A stretch of DNA of 64,000 nucleotides from Oegoconia quadripuncta (taxonomy: Eukaryota; Arthropoda; Insecta; Lepidoptera; Autostichidae). Below are positions 1-12,694 of the stretch, piece by piece. Position 1 is the first letter of the stretch. The number at the start of each line of letters is the position of its first letter. The notes below the pieces were generated by a model. The model was given only the letters and a program-made list of their open reading frames with translations, did not search any database and had not been told where the DNA came from. The stretch spans positions 17,625,151 through 17,689,150 of the forward strand of contig OX438755.1 in NCBI GenBank assembly GCA_949316235.1. The letters are read 5' to 3'. The translations under genes were made by a program, and so were the position numbers.

Positions 1-245
1 AATAACCCTTCTTACACAGAGTTTCTTTAATATGTGGCGTTTAAATTTCTGCTCTGTTAAACTTAATACATGTTCTGGTATTTTATTGTAAAAGCGTTAT
101 GCTGTGTCCCACAAAGGATGTGCTAAGCTAACCTTGCTAAGTCTAAATTGTGGAATTTCAATTTTATTTTTGTTTCTAGTATTCAAATTATGATTAACAG
201 AATGTTTGCGAAATAGGCATATATTTTTGCGTACATACATTATAC
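1..245 (-). pseudogene. Jockey-like LINE ORF2 C-terminal fragment
   Basis: Minus frame reads NHNLNTRNKNKIEIPQFRL, SKVSLAHPLWDTA, stop, RFYNKIPEHVLSLTEQKFK, continuing off the left edge. One in-frame stop. The motif 'NTR.K........S....P...G...YNK.P......FK' is the ORF2 end of this LINE group. Confidence 0.65.
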
Positions 246-779
246 TGTCATTCACATTATACTGTCGTTCACTTAACATCAGGTGTGATTGAGGTCAAGT
301 GCTAACCGGATAACAAGAAAAAAAAAGAAAAGATGTTTTATTTCAAACTCATGTTAGTAAGAGCGTGTTTGTGTGTATAATATAACTGGTATATCGAATC
401 AATATCGAATATTGCAATAAAAGCTCCGTATAGTGGTCTCTGCGGTCGCCACAGTTGATTGTTTGTGGCGAAAGTTTTTATTAAAATCAATCCCACTGGT
501 TGATTCAGCGTGATTCGTTTATTTTTAATTCCCGACGACAAACGACGGAAGTTATGTATTTGACGCGTTGTGTCCTTGATCCGATTGGAATGCGGTTTTT
601 TTTATATGAAAAACTTAACTTGCGGACAGGTTTTTACTCACGTTTGATGAAAATCGTTTAAGCCATTATGTAGAATTTATGTTTCAATGTACCATTTGAA
701 TTAATAAATATATTTGATTTGAAGATACAATACACTTTATTGCACAACAGTAGTATATACATTTTACAAAACAATGTTG

Positions 780-950
780 CCAAGCAGCAATGTTGATAGC
801 ATTGTTGTGTTCCGGTTGTCAGAAATAAGATAGCCAGTCCCCCAAATGTGTTGGGGTTTCCGGGTCAGTACGCTTCCACCTTCGACTTCATCTTCACTTA
901 ACATCACTTGTGATTGAGGTCAAGTACCAAACCGTTGTGCAAAAAAAAAA
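780..950 (+). mobile_element. SINE-A 3' part
   Basis: CAAGCAGCAATGTTGATAGC through GTGATTGAGGTCAAGTACCA and an A-run. The head is missing. A smaller 3' piece (CACTTAACATCAGGTGTGAT plus A-run) lies at 269-332. Confidence 0.75.
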
Positions 951-1261
951 CACAACACAAAAAAGAGGCGACGAAAAGCGATCTCTTCCAGGCTACCTTT
1001 AGCTTAAAAAATATTTTACAATATATTTAGCTTGTAATGCAGTTTTTGTTGGATTTCGGTGATGTCACAGTATTTGGAAGGTCTTCTAAATTTCATTTTT
1101 TAATATTTCAGATTAAACCCGGAGATATGTTTAGCCATGTCTGATGGTTTGACGGCGTTATGTCCTTAGTTCGATTGGAGTGCGTTTTTTTTAAAACGTA
1201 ATACTAAACGCTGAACCATTTTTGATGCCGATCGGTAAACCGTTTCGAAAATATCCTTACT

Positions 1262-1355
1262 GAGGTTTGCTGGAAGAGATCTCTTGTAGGTACAAGCTCG
1301 CCTTTTGTCTATTTTTTGTTTAATATGTATGTTTATATGCAATAAAATGTTACAT
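1262..1355 (+). mobile_element. LINE 3' tail fragment
   Basis: GGTTTGCTGGAAGAGATCTC then ACAAGCTCGCCTTTTGTC and CAATAAAATG, a 3' tail motif shared with four other places in the window. A minus-strand relic (GGCGAGCTTAACTCT) follows at about 1580. Confidence 0.55.
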
Positions 1356-1806
1356 AAATAATATTTAGCTTTTAACGCACTTTTTGTTGGATTTCTATGA
1401 TATGAGTCTTTCCAGGGTCTATTTTTAATATATTTAAGAATAAACCCGGAGATCTGTTTAGAGATATTTAGCTTTTAACACTCATCTTTTGGTCTAGTCT
1501 ACCTGGACGATATAATATCTCAATATCTTTATTGCACCGAAAATTGTTACAGAAATATGCATTGTAAAAATGTATAAGGCGAGCTTAACTCTGATAGAGA
1601 GATATAGAGATAGATAATCATTTTAATCGATCAATGTTGTCGGGGGTTTTCCATCAATTCATTGTTATATCAAATGAAGTTGTTTAATTTCGACGTGGTT
1701 TTGATTATAAATGTATTGAAATGCAATGTATTTAATATGGCACAATACGCGACTATTTACGTCTTCGGGCTAAATGTTAACTAATAAATAAATATCCGTG
1801 TACATG

Positions 1807-2046
1807 ACACAGCGACATCTAGTTCCACACTAAGCAACTAGGCTTGTATTATGGATACCAGTTGGTTGATATACTACACAAATACATTTTTTTTGTAAAT
1901 AAATACATATAAATAAAAAACATCCATAACTCGGGTACATATGTCCGTATTCATCGTTCAAACATATGCCCCTAGCGGAATTCGAACCCACGACCTTTTG
2001 GTATAGCAGTCAGCGTTTCTAACCACTACACGAAACAGGTCGTCTA
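1807..2046 (-). mobile_element. SINE-B, minus
   Basis: From CAGCGACATCTAGTTCCACA to CACTACACGAAACAGGTCG, B box AATTCGAACCCACG. Near full length. Confidence 0.82.
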
Positions 2047-2135
2047 ATTCGCCAGGGTACAAGTTGAGCAACTTTTCTTGTGCGGTGTCGACTGATTACG
2101 CTGTCGAGTCGTTTTATTTATGCATTACAGAAATA

Positions 2136-2402
2136 GCACTTGACCTCAATCACACCTGATGTTTAGTGAATATGATGCCGAAGGTGGAAGTACTGACTCG
2201 GAAACCCTATCTTATTTGGGGAACTGGCTATCTTATCTCTGACAACCGGAACACAACAATGCCGTAGATAAGATGGAGGTAGCTTGCCATGCCGGAGGAC
2301 ATTTAAAATGCCCTACCACCAACCAAACCGAGTACTAAACATATACCCCGCATTTATCGAACCCGCGACCATATGTTGTTTACATTGAGCTACGGAGGCG
2401 GT
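2136..2402 (-). mobile_element. SINE-A copy
   Basis: From GCACTTGACCTCAATCACAC to GAGCTACGGAGGCGG. Internal loss of the mid-body. Confidence 0.8.
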
Positions 2403-2563
2403 CGTTTATTGATGATCGAAACGCTTAACGGTCTCTTTTGGGAAAATCCAGCGACATTTTCACTTTTAATCGTCTTTCCTGTTATACCCGCGATAAATCC
2501 ATTTAATCGCTGGCACCAACGAGAAGTAACCAGGCTTTATACGGATGTGTGAAAAAAGTAAAC

Positions 2564-2760
2564 CTCAATCAGCAGCCTCCGATCCTTGTCCTCCGCTTTG
2601 AGGTCGAAGCTCAGGGTCTCGTTCCACACGGGGTTCAGCGTGCTTCGGATAGTCTTCGTTTTTTTCTTCACGTTGTCAGAGTCAGGGATCAGCTTCATCT
2701 TGACGTAGGGGTCCGATAGGCCGTTGGGGTCCATTGGGATCAGGTTGCGACCCTGTTTCA
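2564..2760 (-). CDS. Pkc53E: Conventional protein kinase C, exon with most of the C2 domain
   Basis: Minus-strand exon of 197 nt, phase 1 in and phase 0 out, acceptor ...gttacag and donor GAG|gtttac. It encodes 65 complete residues, starting [19 protein letters not shown] and ending DKDRRLLIE. This is the Ca2+/phosphatidylserine-binding C2 domain of classical PKC. It has two of the five Ca2+-ligand aspartates (in PMDPNG and LSDPYV), the lysine-rich patch [13 protein letters not shown], and WNETLSF. The remaining Ca2+ loop (WDWDRT in the family) should begin the next exon, which is not in the window. An open frame runs past the donor into the intron (YFFHTSV then stop); homology stops at the donor, so that part is not coding. 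The symbol is tentative because insects have a second conventional PKC (eye PKC, inaC). Confidence 0.92.
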
Positions 2761-3084
2761 CTGTAACATTTAAGATAATGGTACTTTAGGCAACTGCCAA
2801 TGCCAAATGATGGCTAATTAGTACGTAAACACAATTAAAAAAGACAACAGGTTGAGAATGACGGCATATTTTAGGCTCTGGAAGTCACCATCCACCCACT
2901 ATAGCTTCTGCTATCCTAGTAGTTTTAAGTATTAAAAGGCGGTCAATGTCACTCCCCAAATGCAAAACATTTTGTGCAAAGCGTGACATAAGTAGCTGCG
3001 GGTTTCCTATACGAATTTACGATAGCTACGGGAAATGGGAAGAAACGAAGCAAATTATTTGGCGTCATTTATAAATATGGGCCT

Positions 3085-3440
3085 CATAAGAAAGCTCGAA
3101 GTCACGCAACGAGCCATGGAGCGGGCGATACTCGGCATTTCACTACGAGATCGAATCAGAAATGAAGAAAGTCACTGAAACAGCCCAGCGGATTAGCAAG
3201 TTGAAGTGGCAGTAGGCCGGCCACATAGCTTGAAGAACTGATAGCCGGTGGGGCATTAAAGTTCTCGAGTGGAGACCACGCACCGGCAAGCGCAGCGTAG
3301 GACGTCCACTCACAAGGTGGTTAGACGACCTGATAAAAGTCGCGGGAAGACGCTGGAGGTATGCCGCTTCCAATCGGTGGAATACCATGGGGCAGGCCTA
3401 TGGTCAGCAGTGGACGTCCTGTGGCTGATATGATGACGAA
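3085..3440 (+). pseudogene. RTE-clade LINE, ORF2 C-terminus and 3' end
   Basis: Plus-strand translation (frameshifts and stops) shows KLEVTQRAMERAILGISLRD, RIRNE, AQRISKLKWQ, VLEWRPRTGKRSVGRPLTRW, DDLIKVAGRRWR and QQWTS, the conserved RTE ORF2 tail, ending in GATGACGAA. Broken. Confidence 0.8.
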
Positions 3441-5705
3441 TAAATATTCAATTCAATCATTACCATACGGTAGGTCTCTTTCCCTTTGAAAGACGAGCAA
3501 GGAGTCTGTAATACAGTTTTTGAATGATCATTAAAAAATCTACGTAAACAACAGGCGGTCTAAAAAATAAACTTTATGGATTATTTGCTAACCAATACAT
3601 TCATGGAGAATACGAAAACATCTGTGTGGCAGTCCGACTCACACTTGGCCGGTTTTTGTACTAACAATACTTTTCCTTATGCGCAGACTAATCGAATTCA
3701 AAGAATTCCGCCTTAAATAAAGAATTACCTTCAATTACGTTAATTCTGAAATAATTCTGTATTTAATTTACATCTCATATCTTATAAAAAGATTCCTATC
3801 TTTTCCACACTAAGTTTTCTATAAATTTAATTAAAAAGAACAAAAGAAATTCGGGCGGGTGCTTGTAAAAAAGTTAAGCCCCGTGTTACTGAAGACTAAT
3901 TGAGTTTAGAAACTGAAACTACAGCCACTCCGGCGGGGACTTCCCTCAAATCAGCATTTAGATCTCAACAAACTTCATTTGCTTAATTAATTCAAATGGC
4001 AGACTAAAAGGTACGATTGCGAGGACGGGGTTCTATTTTTTACGACGATTTTAAAGAAAAAGGTGTGGACATCTTGAGGGGCGAATCTGCCAATACGAAT
4101 TTCAGTCAAAATATAGCAGACATGCTGCTCTCAGTGCAGATCACCTATTTACCTACGTTTTGCGGTCATGAGGACCAGGCTCTTTAGAGAGTTAATTGAA
4201 CAGACCAGCGACCGTATTCTAAATTGTCCGACAATCCATGTTTAGTAAAGGTCATAAACCCATATGTTTCATGCTGTTTTACCTAAATCAAGAAATTGTA
4301 TGTGGCGACTTCACACACACACACACCTGTTACAACTCGACAACTCGATAGCAAAAAACCTACGTAAAGAAAAGAATATACGTTGAAGAAATAAAAAAAT
4401 AAATGCCCCCTGTCCTAGGTGCTGTGAAGCATTATATATCGTAAGCAAGCATCTCAATATTGAAAACCTGTCTCGCTCGGACTAGGTTCGGGTTATAATA
4501 ATATAAATCAATTGACCGTATCATTACCAGTGAGTACCATATCAAGCATTCAAAACCCAAAAAACCCCATCAATCCATATTCGATTATCGGAAAGTGAAG
4601 TAAAAACTTAGAAGCTTGTGAGATGAGACTACAACGCCTCAACTTAAAGACAGTTCTTAAGTTCTACTTAGTAGATTCAGAGCTGCGATACAGTATTAAA
4701 GTTTGGGCGAATAGTTGTAACTATAACATTGATAGGGCTTTCGTTTTAAAAAAGAGCTATTAGAACCATAGTGCGGATACCACAGTGGGAATCATGCAAA
4801 GAGCATTTTATAAAATTAGACATCCTAACAGTTCCTTCTCTGTACAGAGCGAATTTGTTGCTCAATAATGGCGAAATAGATGAACGGATTTGGATGAAAT
4901 TTGGCATATACCGGATGAGATTTTTTACCGTAAGGAAATAAATTGGGCATATTAGGTAAGTGAAATAGAAGCTATTGGCTTAGGTAGTTTCATTATTTTT
5001 TCAAAACCATAATAAAGCGTTTGAGCTCATTCCACATAATTACCTAATTAAATTAAATAAATAAAAAACTTAAGAAAATGAGTTCCAAATATAAGATTTC
5101 GCATGACAGGAACTCTACGAATCCCGTCAGTAGCATATTAATCTCCGGCCGGCGTGTGGGTCAATGATGGTTTTGAAAAAAAAACTACCTATGCCCAATA
5201 AGTTCTATTTCACTTGTCTAAGATGCCTTATTTTTTCCTTACGGTAAAAAAAAAACTCATCCGGTAGATAGCACATACCATGGATTAGGACATAAGATAT
5301 TTCTTATCCCGATAAAGTGAGTAAAGTCCGGGATAAGCTAAGCGGTCCAGTAGTTTGATCACTACAGATGCATACTTCTTCAATTTAAGAGCTATGCTCT
5401 TGTCGTTGGAGTAACGACCATGTCTCTCTACTTTCCGCCCTCGTTTTAACCTCTTGGTACGACACGACATTCATCTTTTCTTTCACTTGGTTAAAGTAAT
5501 TACGCCGAGGTCTTCCCCTTCCTCTCTTTCCTTCAAACTTCCCTCAATTATGTTCTTCAAAAAAATATCGAAGAGATTGCTGTTAGCCACAGTTGAAAAC
5601 CGAAGAGGAAAGATGATAGGTCACTTGATACGACAGATGCATACACACTGCTAAAATTGTAACCCTTCCATTACCGCTTACATTAGTCTGGAATAAAGGA
5701 CTCAC
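3441..5705. other. PKC intron, no recognised gene
   Basis: AT-rich intron sequence. A short CA repeat near 4312. A pair of related segments near 4895-5000 and 5190-5280 (CCGGATGAG..., CTTACGGTAA...) lies in opposite orientation. No exon or full-length element recognised. Confidence 0.6.
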
Positions 5706-5834
5706 CTTCAACCGTAAGCTTGTTGTGGTGGCACGACACGACCAGCTGGATGCGCCCACGCCGCTCGGTGTGGTCGCAGCCGCACAGGTTCGGGACGGAC
5801 TCCTCGCATCGTTTGTGAACGTTCATGTCGCATG
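5706..5834 (-). CDS. Pkc53E: Conventional protein kinase C, exon spanning C1B end to C2 start
   Basis: Minus-strand exon of 129 nt between acceptor tatacag and donor GAAG|gtgag, phase 1 on both sides. It encodes 42 complete residues: [18 protein letters not shown] completes the zinc-binding C1B domain (C, H, C and C ligands with the expected spacing). [15 protein letters not shown] follows and is the linker and first beta strand of C2, matching the family pattern DHTEKRGRI. The split codon at its 3' end (G|TG) gives Val and joins the exon at 2564-2760 in frame. Too short and too spliced to stand out as an ORF; found by homology and exact splice phase. Confidence 0.92.
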
Positions 5835-5839
5835 CTGTA

Positions 5840-7075
5840 TACATAATTTACAATTAATAAAAACGTCATCACGTGAAGTTATTAAAATAAAATAAGGTGT
5901 CAGCCTCATTTGATAAACATGCCATTTGGGAAAGCTCACATTATAGCCCACGTTCAGCAAAGCACATGACACAGCAGCATGGTTCAGTGTGCAACTGGCG
6001 ACGAGTAATCATTACTTGATAGTGGATAACTGTCAAACCTCAATACTGATACTGCCTGTATATAGTCCAGTAAAAAAACGTAATTTTTGGTGTGTATCTT
6101 CCTATAATCTTAAAGTTCCAGATTTTTTGTAGAATGATACACTACCCATCAGTAATAAAATAAAAATGTTATCTACAGTATAGGTATGTAGTTATAAAAC
6201 CTACATTATTAAATTAATACATTAATACAATACATACAATAATACAATATTAAATTAATACAATAATACAATATTAAATTGCATGGTAGAAGATGTTTAG
6301 ACTCCGTAAAAAAATATTTTCTAAAAAATATAATTAATAGCTACTTTAAATTTTCTAAAAATAGTTTACGTGAATCGTAATATTTGCCCACGGTGAGATT
6401 GTTTCATAAATATAAAGAATTTATTGATTTTTTTTTGAAAATAGTTATAGCAGTTCTAAGTACCTATATTCTCCGATGCAATGAAATTAATTCACAGTGG
6501 TAATTTCATGTTTTATTACTAAATACTTATACTATATCAAAAGCAAGTTGCTGGTTTGTTAGAAAACATTTTTATTCTATCACTGACAATTACTCTATTC
6601 ATGTGCATAAAATTGCGGCCTTTAAGATGTAGAATATTAAAAGTGTAAACTGAACTATATTACGACGAGTAAGAACTCTTAAGCTTAGACCAAGGAAAAA
6701 CAAAGATGGTGCACACTTATGGTAGAAGTGAAGCCAAAAAATTTTTTCACATACTCCTCCATTTTTAACGCATCTGTCAGTCATCTGTCGAACTATTTGG
6801 AACATTCAGCTACTATAGGATACTGTCTGTCTGTTAAACGACAGTCATCGATTTCTATTACAAAGTCAGACTGCGGTTTAGCCGAAAGCAGGCAGTTGAC
6901 ACGGCAACATCGCCGGTCGCGCTATCTATAATGTGAGCTTAGATCCTATATTATAATATTATACGAAGAATGTATGGTGTAATACAAAGGTCACCAAATT
7001 GTATGTTTACTGAAATATTGTGTATAAACTGTAACTATGACATAATGATAACTCATATTATTTTTTCTGTTCTTT
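5840..7075. other. PKC intron, no recognised gene
   Basis: AT-rich, with short TAATACAATA direct repeats around 6215-6280. No coding signal. Confidence 0.6.
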
Positions 7076-7079
7076 TTAA

Positions 7080-7592
7080 GGCCACTGTACACATTGGGGT
7101 AAGAAGCTGGGCCAGCATGTTGGGCCAAAATATCGGACCCCAAGGTCGCTGTTTACACATTGGCGTACTGATCATTCTGCATTGGCGCTTTGATAAAGAT
7201 GAATGTGGAATCTCTTGCAATTGATTTATACAGTACGTTTAATTATTACCTAAATGTGCAGCAAACTTGAGAGCTAAAAAGAAATGGTGCAAAGAAGATA
7301 GTGGATGGAAGATAGTAATTAATTAGGTACTTGTTAAATTAACTTTGTGGTGAATAAATACCTTTTATTTATTTATTTATTAGTTATGGTGACTATCTGA
7401 ATAGAACGAGGTGAATGAATAAGACGCCCAAACGTGTGAACACTTTGCGGAGGGCGCCAAGAGTTTTTGATGTGTGCACCAAAAACCGACAATATTCGAT
7501 TGTCGCCAACGACCAACATACCGACAAGTAGGTCTCTATACGTTGGCCCAACATGCTGGCTCGGCACCTTGGCCGAATGTGTACAGCGGCCT
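7080..7592. mobile_element. Inverted-repeat element with TTAA flanks
   Basis: 513 bp, ends GGCCACTGTACACATTGGGG and ...AATGTGTACAGCGGCC, with a further inverted segment (GGGCCAGCATGTTGGGCC / GGCCCAACATGCTGG). TTAA stands at 7076-7079 and 7593-7596. ORFs on both strands inside are chance. Confidence 0.75.
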
Positions 7593-7599
7593 TTAAACT

Positions 7600-10500
7600 C
7601 TACTGTCAAAACAATTTGACATCCGTCAGGATTAATTCATTTACAAATATTTACTAAGTCATTTCTTTAACATTAACTTTCAACACTATCCCTATTTAAC
7701 ATACGAGTTATTAATTAATATTTATTAATATTAATTAATATTAATTAAAACAACGATGTAATAAAAAAACAATTGCATTTGGTCCGGCGTCCACTAAAGC
7801 GGAGATGGCGAAGAGGTAATTGTGAAGACGTGATAAAAAGAACCAAATAGAAATGAATTATTTATATATCTTCCCTCCCCAGAAACCTCGTTTCGTGGAC
7901 ACCGGGTCACTCACTCACCTGCTTGTTATAACAGATCCTAGTATTAGATAAGAAGAAAGACAATTAGATTGCAATAGAAAAGTGTTAAATTACATTACAT
8001 TTCTATATACATACATTTACCTAAATAGGATGTTAATGACATGCAAAGAAGGGTCATACCATACATATACCTATGTACATGCTACGCCGTAGCGCAAAGT
8101 CTACAGTTTGCTACAAATAACTACGCACTTGCTACAAAATATCAGTGTTTACATTTTATCTTTTATGCGGTTGACAGTTGTACATAAACCACGTGTTGAG
8201 CGAGCAGGTAGCGGTTCTATCACAAACGTAACCATACTCGGTTAAGTTAAATTTTTATGTTAAATTGTGATGTCATCGCGATTTTAGTATTGTTCGCAAG
8301 TTTTCGGATACAGACTGAAGTTGACTTGAGTCCAAGCTCTAAGGTGAGTAAATCCTCAGTTTCGGTACATCAAGTACATCAGCCATGTCGCATTTTAATT
8401 TGTATCAGTATAATTTTTGTTAATCTAATTGGATTTAGGAGGGTTTTTTTTAGTAAGAAAATATCACCCTCATAATATCATCTTCATCAAACATTATATT
8501 TTATGCAATGAGAGCTAGTGCTAAAAATTGATTCCGTTATACATTGAGATGGCCCTTTGCGTAGTCTCTATATTATCTATGCTATAGGCACTATTAAATC
8601 AAATTAATGTAATGTATTTGATGCATTAAACTCAATACTAAATTCCGAAGAATGGTTCGTCTGTAAGTAAACTTTTTTTTTAAATCTCTAAATGTGCGAA
8701 ATCGTTTGTATCTACTCCATTCGCATTCAAACTCAGCTGTAATTGAAACTAAGACCAGAACTGAGTTGGAGTAATATCTAGAATTGATCTAAGTTTGTTT
8801 AAAGTTCCGGGATTACGATGGCCATAGGCTTCAGGCAGTGAAGTGTGTTAAAGAAGCCCCATTTAGCTTTCATCCTCATCATAATAAATTAAATGAGATT
8901 TCAATATTCAGCGGTATTTTCTTGTATTCAATATTTAGTGATTTTCTTGACGATTTTTCGTCAAAAGACTTCGAGAAATAATAAACAAGACAGAAGAGTA
9001 CGGAACAATTGAAAACAGTCCTCTATTAAAATGAGAACTTATAAAGCATTTCCATATTGCTAAGCGACTAGTAGATTTTAATAAGAGCTTCAGATTCACT
9101 CCTAAAGGAAAAGGAATGAAGTGAGTGGCAAGCGCTTTATTAGTATTTCGAAATTGCATGTTTCATAGAATATTCTAATTTCATTCAACGTTTGTTGATT
9201 AGACATCTGCCCTTTAATAAAGGTCAAAGGGTACTACTTGTAAATAGAATAGACAGTGTGCCGTCCCACTACCAGTGATTAAGTGAGTAGGGAAATTCTC
9301 TTAAATGCAACATGATGTAAAATGTGAACCACCATTAAACTTGATAAAGGTTAATGGCGAAATTCTGGGTAATTTAACAAAGTTTGAAACAAGAAAGTAA
9401 AAACAGCAGCTCCCGAATAAAAATATGTAGCAGGTGAGCGTGGAACAACAAACGGCACCGCGGATAAAATTTTAATATGAAACATTGCGAGGTAGCTGGT
9501 TAATGTATCGATTTGCGTGCACCGACCTCTTTCAACTATTAATATTGCAAGCTGCTGAAACGAACTATGCAGCCACAAAGCCATCCATTACTGTATTATC
9601 AAACAAGCACGGCGACACGACCGCGTTTAAACTCGTAATGGATGTGCTTTAACACCCTTTGTCATCTGCCACCGCCGTGCTCCACTTGCGCGCTTTATGA
9701 CATGGAAACAATAGCCAACTTGACGGTACACAAACTACGAAGCTATTTTACTTAATTATAGTACAATACGTGCACGAGACGTTTGCAAGTTTCTAGCAAG
9801 ACGTTTCTATTATTTATTCATTCGTTGGTTAAATAGCTATGTAAATCTAAAAGTAAGTGAAAAGAAACAGAAAACAATGCAAAATAAAAGCTAATTCAAT
9901 TACTTCAATGAAATACCAACTCCGTAGAGCCGCAGACAAAAGGTTTAATCTCACATTAAAATAGGATTAAAGCGGAACGTTGTTCAATACTTAGGTACCT
10001 ACCCATTTATTCTTCAGACGTTTCGTGCAATGAGAATTTAACGAACATTTCAATCTAATTCACGATCATTCCATAGGGAGCTATTACACCGACGCCTACT
10101 TGGGATTCAGATTGAATTCACCACAAAAAAAAAAACAATTTATAAACAGTGACTTCTAAGTGCAGTGTTATTTATTATTGCCTCATTTCTCAATTTACAG
10201 ACAAACATTAAATTGCATGAGGAATGTGCCAATTCACAATTTCAAGCATGTACCCTCATTCATTGATCTCTACAGGGTGGCCCCAGGAACTAGTTTCCTT
10301 GGTTTGTTATTCATTCATCTATTTAATTAATACCTCCACATTTATATCCCTGATGGGCGAGGCCATGGAGCATTGCACCACAATGATCACAAAACGTTGG
10401 GGCAAGGAACGTCCACTTATTCCATTTGTGGGGGGCGTAGGCGGCCTTTATAAGAATAAATCATAATTAAAACAGATTATCAAAGCCGGCAAAGGGGTAG

Positions 10501-10800
10501 GTTATAAAATGTAAATTTCGTGTATTTAGCCTGTAACAACAAACGAAAGTACTTCCGAAGAAGGGAAGACGATTCAAATATTTGTAATGCAAACTTTGTT
10601 TAACCTAAATAGTTAATATACAAGTTTATGAAATATTTAAATTCTAGGGAAGACAAAACAGAAGCATTAGCATAAAAACCATCACCGAGAAAGATCTGAA
10701 ATATAAAGCTAAAAAGAGCACACAAAAAGCGAGTTAGTTGGATATGCATGAAGCGTATTGGCAGGTTCCGGCGTTAAGCAGGACGTCTCCGGGCGTTGTA
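7600..10800. other. PKC intron, no recognised gene
   Basis: Long unique-looking stretch with only short ORFs (for example 8257-8475, 9351-9584, 10224-10466) that show no domain. No repeat family named above was seen here. Confidence 0.55.
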
Positions 10801-10801
10801 C

Positions 10802-10913
10802 CTTGACACTTGAGGCCCTGGTGGAGGAGGCCGTAAAGCAGCGACCCGCAGTGGTCGCAGAACGCTGGTGATGAATATGTATGAACGCGGAAGTTGTGCC
10901 GCGTGCGAGTATC
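10802..10913 (-). CDS. Pkc53E: Conventional protein kinase C, exon with most of C1B
   Basis: Minus-strand exon of 112 nt, acceptor ttcgacag|GAT and donor CAAG|gtacaa, phase 0 in and 1 out. It encodes 37 residues, [18 protein letters not shown] then [19 protein letters not shown]. The first His, the CxxC pair after 12 residues, and GLxxQGxKC are the N-terminal two thirds of the diacylglycerol/phorbol-binding C1B domain. Joined to 5706-5834 it restores the full HX12CX2C...CX2CX4HX2CX7C zinc pattern. The donor gtacaa is weak compared with the other exons, but phase and homology agree on it. Open frames overlapping it extend into the introns and are not coding. Confidence 0.9.
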
Positions 10914-11149
10914 CTGTCGAATGTATGTATTTCATCATCATCTGATTTAAGAGCCATGCTCTTGTCGGTGGAGATTTTTCCATGTATGTATTTATGTAAA
11001 CTATATTGTTTTGGAAATTCGCCCAACAACAATAATCCTGAATAGAATTGCCTTCATATTTTAATCTTTTTTATCATTAATTTTTATCTTCTGTCTTGAG
11101 TTTTGTTTCATTTGCTCTTAAATAAAATATTACAATACAATAGAGGAAT

Positions 11150-11466
11150 CCCAAGGGTTGGTACTTGACCTCAATCACACCTGATGTTAAGTGAAGATGA
11201 GGTCGAAGATGGAAGCGTACTGACCCGGAAACCCCAACACATTTGGGGGACCGGCTATCTTATCTCTGACAACCGGAACACAACAATGCTATTAACATTG
11301 CTGCTTGGCGGCAGATTTAGATAAGATGGTGGTAGCTAGCCAGGCGGACATTTAAAATGCCCTACCACCAACCAAACCGAGTACTTAAACATGTACCCCG
11401 CTGGGGATCGAAGCCGCGACCTCCGAATCGTAAACCCAATGTTGTTTATATTGAGCCACGGAGGCG
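11150..11466 (-). mobile_element. SINE-A, tRNA-headed, near full length
   Basis: On the minus strand it starts CGCCTCCGTGGCTCAATATA (A-box region), has a B-box-like element around GGGTTCGATCCC in family members (here GGCTTCGATCCC), a body with AAAATGTCCGCCTGGCTAGC and AACACAACAATGCTATTAAC read in reverse, and the shared 3' end CATCAGGTGTGATTGAGGTC. About 315 bp. The overlapping ORF at 11357-11767 is chance. Confidence 0.85.
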
Positions 11467-11834
11467 ATTTTCAGGAAAATTTAGTGTATATTTAATAAAA
11501 TTCCAAATCGGTATTTTAAAATGTATACACAGTATTATCAATAAATCATTTACGTTATATTTTTCCTTAAAAGATATCTTGTTTCTTTGTGTTAATAAAA
11601 TATCTGCATATTATTATATTCTACGAGAAATGTTTGAAGGAGGTTTACTTCATTTTGTGGTGTTTGTACGTGATTTACTGGTGAGAGCACGGGTGCTTAG
11701 ATTTTGGGAAAAGGGAATTAAATTAAAGCCTGATTGCCACAAAAGTGTTTGTCGGGCAATTTGGTGACTAATCAGCGTAAAGACATTATTGTACTCATTG
11801 ACAATTAACAACTTTATCTGAACTAACTCTATTG

Positions 11835-12072
11835 TTAATATACCGAACATTCGCACTAAGAAGTTCGATTCTTCATTCATCATCCGAACAGACAAGGCAT
11901 GGAACTCCCTTCCGGCGCCAGTCTTTCCTGAATCCTACAAGCTTGGGATCTTCAAGAGCAGAGTGGATAGGCATTTACTGGGATCGCGTGCTTCATCTGG
12001 AACCACATCGTCACTTTCCATCAGGTGAGATTGTGGTCAAACGCGAATCCAGTTAATCATAAAAAAAAAATT
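11835..12072 (+). pseudogene. LINE 3' end with ORF2 tail and poly(A)
   Basis: Translation contains AWNSLPAPVFPESYKLGIFK and SRVDRHLLGS, the end of a Jockey/CR1-like ORF2. The 3' UTR (CTTTCCATCAGGTGAGATTG, then GGTCAAACGCG) and a poly(A) follow. The 3' UTR recurs at 15425-15500 and 62585-62657. Confidence 0.75.
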
Positions 12073-12414
12073 GTTGGCAATACTTATACCGGATGAGTTT
12101 TTTTACCGCAAGGAATAAAACTATGTCTTAAACTGCAAAAGCACTATTTTTTCCTTTGAGCACTATTTGAGCACCATTTTTTGACATTAACAAAATAACT
12201 GAATTCCACTTTAAGGATTCTAGTATCACGGTATTCGCGACATTTTGTCAATGTCTAGTTAATAACCTCTAGAACTTAATCTCTAAATGAGCGATCGAAC
12301 AAACATTTTCAATGTTAAGAGGGTTTATCCCACATGGCGTTCCATACTAACGTTCACGTCCAAATTTTTCGAAATGATTAGACCGATTCCAAATAAATTT
12401 TATACGTTTTTTTA

Positions 12415-12694
12415 TGCACAACGGCTTACCACTTAACCTCAATCACACGTGATGATAAATGAAGATGAGGCCGAAGGTGGAAGCGTACTGACCCGGAAAC
12501 CCCAACACATTTGGGGGGCTGGCTATCTTATCTCTGATAACCGGAACACAACAATGCTATTAACATTACTGTTTGGCGGCAGAATTAGATAAGACTAACC
12601 AAACCGAATACTAAACATGTACCCCGCTGGGGATCGAACCCGCGACCTCCGAATCGTAAACCCTATATTGTTTACATTGAGTCACGAAGACGGT
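12415..12694 (-). mobile_element. SINE-A copy
   Basis: Same family as 11150-11466, with GGGGATCGAACCCGCGACCT and TTTACATTGAGTCACGAAGA near the head. An internal deletion removed the GGTGGTAGCTAGCCAGGCGG part. Confidence 0.8.

Noticed and set aside
2510..2563. Extension of the PKC exon to YFFHTSV
   Set aside because: Homology stops at the donor GAG|gtttac; the next residues in the family are VWDWDRT, which the extension lacks.
10709..11032. 107-aa minus ORF overlapping the C1B exon
   Set aside because: A different frame from the zinc-finger reading, which alone matches PKC and the splice phases.
11357..11767. 136-aa plus ORF
   Set aside because: Its first third is antisense SINE-A and the rest has no domain or codon bias.
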